Shown piece by piece: positions 45,536-53,036 of a stretch of DNA of 64,000 bases. This DNA comes from Scytonema sp045865695 (lineage in GTDB: Bacteria; Cyanobacteriota; Cyanobacteriia; Cyanobacteriales; Nostocaceae), in assembly GCF_045865695.1 (NCBI RefSeq), contig NZ_BAACAP010000204.1, positions 14,230-78,229 on the forward strand, written 5' to 3'. A program made the position numbers and the translations under genes. The notes beneath the pieces were generated by a model. The model was not told where the DNA came from, did no database searches, and was given only the letters and a program-made list of their open reading frames with translations. Numbering within the stretch: position 1 is the first letter of the stretch; each line of letters begins with the position of its first letter.

Positions 45536-45867
45536 GCGTTAAATTGTAGAAGAAAAACACAGTGGCAAATTGAGCGTTCGCTCCGTTCTGAGTCAGGGAA
45601 CCGAATTTTGTATTGAACTTCCCGTATAATACCAAGTTGAAACAACAACCATTGAATCAAGTGCAAGTGAATGATTTAGTAGCAGTCATTCGGGTCTAAC
45701 CCACTCGTTTAACCAATACTTTAAATAATGCTTATGCAGCAGGCACTCACCTCCGTTGCGGAGAGCGTGCTTTCGTTATGGTCAAACCGCGTGCAAAGAG
45801 CAGATAATTTCAAAACTAAGGTGCCCAATGATAGTAAATAATTACATGAAAAGGGTGCCAATTACGC

Positions 45868-46276
45868 GCAGGGCTTAAGTTTACCTCATGAAATTCTTGG
45901 TAAGAATGACTATGATTTGCCTTGGAGCCAGGAAGAAGCAGATTGGTATTGCAAATGCGATCGTCGTATTATGGCGTCAGGACAAGCCGAACTCCATATT
46001 ATTGAGCGATCGCGACGAGCAGATGGTCAGCAAATTTGGTTAGATACTAACAAGATGCCTTTGCATGATGCTAACGGTAACGTGTTCGGTATTTTATTGG
46101 TGACAAGTGATGGCTCTTTGATTTGGGATGGAATATTGTGGGATATTAGCGAGCGCAAACGAGCAGAACTTGACTTGCAACAAAAATCGCTTGATTTAGA
46201 ACAAGCTCTCAAAGATTTACAACAAGCTCAATTACAAATTGTTCAAAGTGAGAAAATGTCAGCACTGGTACCATAA
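45868..46276 (+). pseudogene. PAS-histidine-kinase fragment
   Basis: The frame reads LPHEILGKNDYDLPWSQEEA, then IERSRRADGQQIWLDTNKMP and WDGILWDISERKRAE, a PAS/PAC domain. The start of the histidine kinase (LQIVQSEKMSAL) follows and then breaks off. It duplicates the PAS-to-kinase junction of kinase 3. A few residues at about 45640 (PLNQVQVNDLVA) recall the AAA part of the same family. The rest of 45630-45867 is debris. Confidence 0.75.
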
Positions 46277-46522
46277 CCGGGAAGTAGCAGAATGGGCTGC
46301 AAATTACTATATGCAAGTCAAGCTAGGGCAGTACTGGATTAAAAAAGCTTCAGATCGACATCCATTAGTTGCACCAATTCCAGAGACACCAGATAATGAT
46401 GGTTACACCCCTCAACGCGCACATCAAGTGATTCAACGATTAGAACACATCGCACGTTGGCAGAATATTCTTGACTTAAAAACTTCACCTACAAGTCAAG
46501 CCAATCTAGTTCGGAGTATTTT
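46268..46522 (+). pseudogene. fragment resembling the C-terminal part of a caspase-family gene
   Basis: The frame joins the broken histidine kinase and reads NREVAEWAANYYMQVKLGQY, then QVIQRLEHIARWQNILDL. I recall the phrase RLEHIARW from C-terminal regions of cyanobacterial caspase-family proteins. It runs up against the start of the intact caspase gene at 46523. It is a relic; the family call is from memory only. Confidence 0.45.
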
Positions 46523-49500
46523 ATGGTGGAAATTAGAAAGAGTTACGCGATCGTTATTGGTATCAATCAGTATGCCGAACCCAGTTGGAAACTCAAAACT
46601 GCGGCTAATGACGCTTGTCAACTAACGGAAATTTTAAAAGACGTTTATGAATATGAGGTTTTACAGTTATTAGACGAACAAGCAACTGGTGAAAAACTCA
46701 ATCATCTATTAACAGCTTTTGAAAACCAAACTATTCCTTTCGATTGTGGTAGTAAAAAAGTAGAACCAGATGACCGTGTTTTATTTTACTTTGCCGGACA
46801 TGGTATTGCTGTTAGAGATGAAGACGATACTCCCCAAGGCTTTATCTACCCTCAAGATACCATCCGAGAAGACAACCTTAGCCTAGTATCTATGCAGCAA
46901 CTACATGATGCTTTAGTAAAACTAGGATGCCGTCATTTGTTAATTATATTAGATTGTTGCTTTGCCGGGAGTTTTCGTTGGGTTACCAGACAAGCAGAAC
47001 TAAGAAAAGAAGAAATGTACTTGGAGCGCTATAATCGGTACATTGCAGGTTCTGCCCAAGAAGTTATTACCTCCGCTGCTTATAACGAACGTGCCGCCGA
47101 TTTCTTGTATGGTTTTGGAGAACGGGGGGAAGATAATAAAAACTCTCCCTTTGCTGAGGCATTACTTGAAGCTCTCAACCCCAAAAATGAAAAAAATGCA
47201 GATTTTAACAAAGATGGTATCATTACTATTACTGAAGTTATTAAACATATAGAAGATAAATTCCTAGATTTGAACGCCGGACAAACTCCCGGATATAGTC
47301 AACTTAAAAAACATGATTTTGGTAAGTACATATTTGTTATACCTGGGTTTGATGCAGCCAGCAAGTTAAAAACAGCACCGCTACCTGATGAACAAGATCC
47401 AAGATATCCCTACAAGGGTTTGCTATCTTTTGAACAAGAAGATAAAGATAAATTCTGTGGGAGAAAAAGGTTACAAGAAAAACTAGTTCAAAAGGTTAAT
47501 TCAGAACCACTGACTGTAGTACTGGGGGCTTCTGGTTCGGGAAAATCTAGCTTAGTGAAAGCAGGACTTATACCTGATTTAAAAACTACTCAGTCTGAAT
47601 TTAAAATTTTAGACCCAATTCGTCCGGGTGAATCTCCCCTAGTTGCTTTGGCAAGAGTGTGTAAGGATATAAAAAACCCTACCACACAATCAAGTCAAAC
47701 TAAGTTTTATCGTGAAAACCTCAATAAAAATGATTATTTTGCTGAAAAAGTTGGCAATTGGGGTTTAGTACATCTTAATGAAAAATTATTGTTAGTTATT
47801 GACCAGTTTGAAGAATTGGTGACTCAGTGTCGTAATGACTCAGAACGTCTAAAGTTTTTGCAACAGTTAGCCTTGGCAATAGTGCATTGTCCAGAACAGT
47901 TACGCATTGTTGTCACACTGCGTTCTGACTATGAACCGCTAATCATCTCGCTATTTAAATCTCAATTGCCCCAGATAGATTGGGTAAAAGCGCGACTGGA
48001 AGTATCGCCGATGACACGCGAAGAATTACGAGCAGCAATTATCGAACCTGCTGAAAAGATCGCCTTGTTTTTTGAGGAAAAAACACAAGAGTCAGAAAGC
48101 CATTTGGTAGACCAATTGATTGATGAAGTGATAAACATGCCTGGTGGTTTACCACTACTTTCTTTTACTCTTAGTGAACTCTACCGCAAATTTTTCAAAA
48201 AAGCTCAAGTTAACGAACAATACCATCGGGTGATTACGCACAAAGATTATCAAGAATTAGGTAGAGTAACTGGCAGCCTCACCAAAAGAGCTGATGAAAT
48301 ATACGAGAAGTTAAAAAGTGAAAACAAAGACTACGAGCAAATCATTAAACATGTGATGCTACGTATGGTATCGGAAGGTCGTGGTAATTTGGCACGCAGA
48401 CGGGTAAGTATCACAGAGTTGCAATATCCGCAACCATTTAAGAATCTGGCAAATGAGGTCATTAAAGAATTTACACAAGCGCGTCTGTTGGTGAAAGGGC
48501 GAGATGAGAAAGAAAATGAATACGTCGAACCAGCACATGATGCTTTAATTCGGGGATGGAGTCAGCTGCGTGAGTGGTTAGAACCGAAGCAAGCGCAGGA
48601 GGAATTAGCTATACAAAGGCAGTTAACGCCAGCGGCTGAGGAATGGAACTGCAAGAAACCAGAAAATTTTAATTGGCAGATGCAGCTCCTTAATTGGTTA
48701 AACTATCTTGGGCAAGGAAACGAATATGCAAACTATTTATGGAATGCCAACCCTTATTTAGATATCCTCAAAAAGATACTTAACTCACCAGACAATTGGT
48801 TTAACCAACTAGAAACTGAGTTTGTACAGCGTAGCATCCAAAAGCGAACAACTTATTGGCGGCTCAGATGGGGTTTGATTGCTGCTGCATTTACTGTGGT
48901 ATCGGGATTTGCTTTTGTTCAGTGGTGTCAGAGGCGAAATGCTGAGCTAGGAAGATTGGCAGCTCAGAGTGAAGCGTCTTTTAACTCCAATCAGCAGTTG
49001 GAAGCATTAATCGACAGTTTAAAAGCAGGTAAAAAGCTACAACTGCCAATAGGGATAGAAGATGATACCAAGTTGCAAGCGATGACTGTTCTCCAACAAG
49101 CTGTTTACTCGGTACGCGAACGCAATAGTTTGCAAGGAGAACGAGGACATAAAGGTACAATTAGGGATATCAGCTTCAGCCCAAATGGACAGATTATCGC
49201 TTCGGCAAGTGTTGACAAGACAATTAAACTTTGGGATTTACAAGGTATTGAAATTAATACTCTAAAAGGGCATAAAGATATAGTTAATAGTGTTAGCTTT
49301 AGTCCCAACGGACAAATGCTCGCTTCGGCAAGTTATGATAAAACTATCAAACTTTGGAGTATCAACGGCAAGTTACTGAGTGACATACCACAAGCCCATA
49401 AAGCACAAGTCTATGGTATTAGTTTCAGTCCTGATGGTCAAATGCTCGCTTCAGCAAGTTGGGACGGAACTATCAAACTCTGGAGCATTAGCGATCGCAC

Positions 49501-52348
49501 TTTGAAGTTTCTCAAGACGGTTGAACTCCCTCCAGAAATTCTTGACGCGATTAAAAAAGATCGCGGTAGTAATACTTCAAAGTCAAAGCCATATTCATTC
49601 AATGGAGTCAGCTTTAGTCCTGATGGCAAGCTGATTGCCGCAGGTAATGAAGATAAAAAGGTGCGGATTTGGAGTCGAGATGGTAAACTGCTAAAAACTT
49701 TACCAGGACATTCTGAGGGCGTTAATGGAGTCAGCTTTAGTCCAGACGGTAAAACGTTAGCTTCATTTAGTGGCGACAGCACGATTATACTCTGGAACCC
49801 TCTTGATGGTAAAAAGCTGAACACCTTAATCGGACATAAATCTGAGGTTTATAGCACGATCTTTAGCGCTGATAGTAAAACGTTAATTTCGGCAAGTAAT
49901 GACAACACCATCAAATTCTGGCGCATTGAGGATGGCAAGGAACTGAAAACTTTGGCAGCACATAATAATCCTATTCGCAGTGTCAACATCAGCCCCGACG
50001 GCAAAATGCTAGCTTCGGGAAGTCTTGACAGTACCATAAAATTCTGGAGCGTTGATAGTGAAAATGCCATCGCTCTGGCAGCGCATCGCAAAGAAGTTTA
50101 TAGCATTAGCTTTAGCCCTAACAGCAATACTGTAGCCACGGGTAGTGGTGATTTTAGCTCCACAAAGAATGGAAAGCTATACCAGATTAAACTTTGGAGA
50201 AAGTCTAATGGAAAAGAATTAATGACACTCAAGGGGCATGAAAGTGAGATCGTTTCTACTAGCTTTAGTCCAGATGGTCAAATACTAGCGTCTGGGGATA
50301 CAGGCGGTGCGATGGTACTCTGGAACCCAGCGAACGGTAAAATACTCAAAAAGTGGAAGGCGCACGAGCAAGATATTCGTGGACTCAGTTTCAGCCCTGA
50401 TGGCAAGTTATTAGCGTCAGCAAGTCATGACAAAACTATCAAACTTTGGGATCGAAAAGGTCAATTTCAGACACAACTTCCAAAACAAGAAAATGAAGTT
50501 GCTAGAGTCAGCTTCAGTCCTGATAGCAAGATGATAGCTTGGGGAAGTCTGAGAACTATTACACTTTGGAATTTAGAGCAGCACAAAGTCATCAAGACAC
50601 TTGAAGGGCATGACAAAGGACTTGTCAATAGCTTAAGTTTTAGCTCTAACGGCAAGATATTAGCTTCCGGAGGTGAGGACAAAATGGTTATACTCTGGAG
50701 TATTCCTGATGGTGAGAAACTTCATCAACTTGAAGGACATACTGAAGGTATTAATAGTGTCAGTTTTCGTCCTCATTCAGATATATTAGCTTCTGCTAGT
50801 GATGACAAAACTATAAAACTTTGGGATACAAAGCTTGGTAAAGAAATTAGTACTCTCAAAGGACATAGCGCTCCAGTATATGGCGTTAGCTTTAGTCCTG
50901 ATGGCTTGACTTTAGCTTCGGCTAGTGCTGATAGTACTGCCCTGCTGTGGAACACAGAACTCTTTGATTTAAACACTGCTTTGGCACGGGGTTGTAAGTT
51001 GGCGAACAATTATCTGCATCATCTCAGCATAGATAACAGCGAGCGATATATCTGCGATAATGTTTCGGAAACTAATCCAAAAATAAAAATCAGCCGTGGT
51101 GACAAAAACCTTGTACCAACTCGACCCAACCCAGACAAATTAGCTGGAATAGATGCGTTCATTGATGGCAAATTAGATCGAGCTGCCAAACATCTGCAAG
51201 ACTATTTAAATAAGAATCCTAACGATCCAGAAGCATTAATTTATAAAAATAATGCGGAAATTCATCAGCAGAAATCCTATACCATCGCTGTCTCAGTTCC
51301 ATTGGGTAGTCATGTTAATGGTGCGTTAGAAATCTTGCGGGGAGTTGCTCAAGCACAAAATGAAATTAACTTAGCAGGTGGAATCAACGGTGTGAAGCTA
51401 CGAGTGTTAATCGCTGATGACGAAAACAATCCCACGGTTGCCCGACAAGTTGCAAAAAAATTGGGGAAAAATACTGCCGTGTTGGGTGTTATAGGAAATT
51501 ATGCTAGCGATGTTGCTCGGGAGACAAGCAAGGTTTACAGTGACAACAAACTAGTAGCAATTTACCCAGTTAGTACCTCAGTTAATCTAGCTATGGGCAT
51601 GGGCGATGGGCTTGGTCATTATCTTTTCCGCACTGTTCCCAGCGATAAACAAGCAGCACTAGCCTTGGCTGAGTATATGCAATATCAATTAAATAAGAAG
51701 AAAGTAGCCATTTTCTATAACTCCAAAAATGAATATAGTCGTTCCTTTAAATCAGAGTTTGAACGTACCCTCAAGTCCCAGCAGAGAGTGAGTGTATTTG
51801 ATTTTTCCGCTGAAGATTTTCAAGCGGATCGTAGTGTCGATAGTTTGCTCAAAGCTGGGGCTGAAGTCTTGGTTTTATTACCTGATACTGAAAAACTCAA
51901 TCAAGCCTTAGAAGTTTTGAATGAGAACGCTAAACGACCAAAACTACCCGTTTTAGGTGGAGATAGTTTATATTCACCTGCTATTTTAGAAATTGGTGCA
52001 GACAATGCCAAAGACACGATCCTATCGGTTCCTTGGAACTGGGAAACAGCTCGCTTGTCAGGTTCAAAATTTACTTCTTCATCTCAACAACTCTGGCACA
52101 GACCTGTGAGTTGGCGCACAGCCATGTCTTACGATGCAACGATCGCCTTGATTGCTGCTATCCAAAAGAAAAACACTCGTGAAGGTGTAGCCCAAGTACT
52201 GCAAGCAAAAGACTTTAGTGCTGATGGAGCTAGTGGTAAGATCCAATTTGTCAACGGCGAGCGTGCTCAAAACAGTCAATTAGTCAAAGTGCAACGAAAG
52301 GGCAAATTACGCTCTGGCTATGATTATGACTTTGTTCCCTTACCTTAG
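46523..52348 (+). CDS. caspase-nSTAND-WD40-periplasmic-binding fusion, predicted transmembrane receptor
   Basis: This is one intact frame of 1941 residues. Residues 1-275: caspase (peptidase C14/metacaspase-like) with the dyad His93 in YFAGHG and Cys146 in DCCFAG, plus a canonical EF-hand loop at 228-239 (D-F-N-K-D-G-I-I-T-I-T-E). Residues about 295-640: nSTAND1-type NTPase, opening YPYKGLLSFEQED, Walker A GASGSGKSS (335-343), Walker B LLLVIDQFEEL. Residues 783-802: one membrane helix. Residues about 870-1490: 14 WD40 units, enough for two seven-bladed propellers. Residues about 1584-1941: a type 1 periplasmic-binding domain like the Leu/Ile/Val-binding proteins (AVSVPLGSHVNGALEILRGV). By the positive-inside pattern the caspase and NTPase are cytoplasmic and the WD40 and binding domains periplasmic; this is inference. 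The product could turn ligand binding into proteolysis and cell death. Confidence 0.85.
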   Translation: MVEIRKSYAIVIGINQYAEPSWKLKTAANDACQLTEILKDVYEYEVLQLLDEQATGEKLNHLLTAFENQTIPFDCGSKKVEPDDRVLFYFAGHGIAVRDEDDTPQGFIYPQDTIREDNLSLVSMQQLHDALVKLGCRHLLIILDCCFAGSFRWVTRQAELRKEEMYLERYNRYIAGSAQEVITSAAYNERAADFLYGFGERGEDNKNSPFAEALLEALNPKNEKNADFNKDGIITITEVIKHIEDKFLDLNAGQTPGYSQLKKHDFGKYIFVIPGFDAASKLKTAPLPDEQDPRYPYKGLLSFEQEDKDKFCGRKRLQEKLVQKVNSEPLTVVLGASGSGKSSLVKAGLIPDLKTTQSEFKILDPIRPGESPLVALARVCKDIKNPTTQSSQTKFYRENLNKNDYFAEKVGNWGLVHLNEKLLLVIDQFEELVTQCRNDSERLKFLQQLALAIVHCPEQLRIVVTLRSDYEPLIISLFKSQLPQIDWVKARLEVSPMTREELRAAIIEPAEKIALFFEEKTQESESHLVDQLIDEVINMPGGLPLLSFTLSELYRKFFKKAQVNEQYHRVITHKDYQELGRVTGSLTKRADEIYEKLKSENKDYEQIIKHVMLRMVSEGRGNLARRRVSITELQYPQPFKNLANEVIKEFTQARLLVKGRDEKENEYVEPAHDALIRGWSQLREWLEPKQAQEELAIQRQLTPAAEEWNCKKPENFNWQMQLLNWLNYLGQGNEYANYLWNANPYLDILKKILNSPDNWFNQLETEFVQRSIQKRTTYWRLRWGLIAAAFTVVSGFAFVQWCQRRNAELGRLAAQSEASFNSNQQLEALIDSLKAGKKLQLPIGIEDDTKLQAMTVLQQAVYSVRERNSLQGERGHKGTIRDISFSPNGQIIASASVDKTIKLWDLQGIEINTLKGHKDIVNSVSFSPNGQMLASASYDKTIKLWSINGKLLSDIPQAHKAQVYGISFSPDGQMLASASWDGTIKLWSISDRTLKFLKTVELPPEILDAIKKDRGSNTSKSKPYSFNGVSFSPDGKLIAAGNEDKKVRIWSRDGKLLKTLPGHSEGVNGVSFSPDGKTLASFSGDSTIILWNPLDGKKLNTLIGHKSEVYSTIFSADSKTLISASNDNTIKFWRIEDGKELKTLAAHNNPIRSVNISPDGKMLASGSLDSTIKFWSVDSENAIALAAHRKEVYSISFSPNSNTVATGSGDFSSTKNGKLYQIKLWRKSNGKELMTLKGHESEIVSTSFSPDGQILASGDTGGAMVLWNPANGKILKKWKAHEQDIRGLSFSPDGKLLASASHDKTIKLWDRKGQFQTQLPKQENEVARVSFSPDSKMIAWGSLRTITLWNLEQHKVIKTLEGHDKGLVNSLSFSSNGKILASGGEDKMVILWSIPDGEKLHQLEGHTEGINSVSFRPHSDILASASDDKTIKLWDTKLGKEISTLKGHSAPVYGVSFSPDGLTLASASADSTALLWNTELFDLNTALARGCKLANNYLHHLSIDNSERYICDNVSETNPKIKISRGDKNLVPTRPNPDKLAGIDAFIDGKLDRAAKHLQDYLNKNPNDPEALIYKNNAEIHQQKSYTIAVSVPLGSHVNGALEILRGVAQAQNEINLAGGINGVKLRVLIADDENNPTVARQVAKKLGKNTAVLGVIGNYASDVARETSKVYSDNKLVAIYPVSTSVNLAMGMGDGLGHYLFRTVPSDKQAALALAEYMQYQLNKKKVAIFYNSKNEYSRSFKSEFERTLKSQQRVSVFDFSAEDFQADRSVDSLLKAGAEVLVLLPDTEKLNQALEVLNENAKRPKLPVLGGDSLYSPAILEIGADNAKDTILSVPWNWETARLSGSKFTSSSQQLWHRPVSWRTAMSYDATIALIAAIQKKNTREGVAQVLQAKDFSADGASGKIQFVNGERAQNSQLVKVQRKGKLRSGYDYDFVPLP

Positions 52349-52449
52349 TATTCCCGCGACCACCGGAACTGGCGAACCCGGAGGGACTTCGTTTGTATAG
52401 CAAGAGAAAGGCACTGAATTTGCGATAAGCTGGGTACAGCTTGCGCTTT

Positions 52450-52485
52450 GCGATAAGCGAAGCATAACGGTTAAATCCGTATCGC
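52450..52485. repeat. three-way-junction element, diverged intergenic copy
   Basis: GCGATAAGC...TAACGG...CCGTATCGC keeps the ends and arm order of the 38-nt element at 38091, with a shorter first arm. A partial related palindrome (GATAAGCTGGGTACAGCTTG) lies just before it. It is in the gap between the caspase and peroxiredoxin genes. Confidence 0.7.
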
Positions 52486-52551
52486 ACTTCCACTTAACTA
52501 AAAGAAAAGAAATAATTCTCGTAGCTTGATATATCTTAACAGCATAAAATT

Positions 52552-53034
52552 ATGTCATATAGTATACCTGAAGCAGGACAAAAAGCGCCTGAGTTTTCCG
52601 TACCAGACCAAGATGGTCATCAAGTGAGTTTAAGCGAACTGTCCGGTCAGTGGATTGTTCTTTACTTCTACCCAAAAGATGACACCCCTGGTTGTACGAC
52701 GGAGGCGAAGGACTTTACTGAGTTAAATCCAGATTTTAGCAAAATGGGTGCAAAAATCTTAGGTGTTAGTGTAGACTCAGAAAAAACTCATTGTAAATTT
52801 ATTAATAAGCATAACTTGTCAATTACACTATTAAGCGATCCCCAACATCAAGTCGCTGATGCTTACGGTGCTTGGCGATTGAAAAAGTTTATGGGTAAGG
52901 AGTACATGGGTGTGGAACGTTCAACTTTTCTCATTGCACCCGACCAAACTATTGCATACAATTGGGCAAAAGTCAAAGCTAAGGGGCATGCAGCTGCTGT
53001 ACTGACTAAATTGCAAGAACTGATAGAGCAATAA
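52552..53034 (+). CDS. peroxiredoxin of the BCP/PrxQ type
   Basis: This is a thiol peroxidase of 160 residues. The peroxidatic Cys48 is in DDTPGCTTEA; Cys81 (KTHCKF) lies in the next helix, the position of the resolving Cys in one PrxQ subgroup, while the CxxxxC pair of E. coli BCP is absent (Lys at that place). It would reduce hydrogen or organic peroxides with thioredoxin. The exporter gene begins two bases after its stop, so both may share a transcript. Confidence 0.9.
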   Translation: MSYSIPEAGQKAPEFSVPDQDGHQVSLSELSGQWIVLYFYPKDDTPGCTTEAKDFTELNPDFSKMGAKILGVSVDSEKTHCKFINKHNLSITLLSDPQHQVADAYGAWRLKKFMGKEYMGVERSTFLIAPDQTIAYNWAKVKAKGHAAAVLTKLQELIEQ

Positions 53035-53036
53035 CT

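Noticed and set aside
49105..51009. Several minus-strand frames opposite the WD40 region
   Set aside because: They are shadows produced by the regular WD40 codons of the caspase fusion gene.
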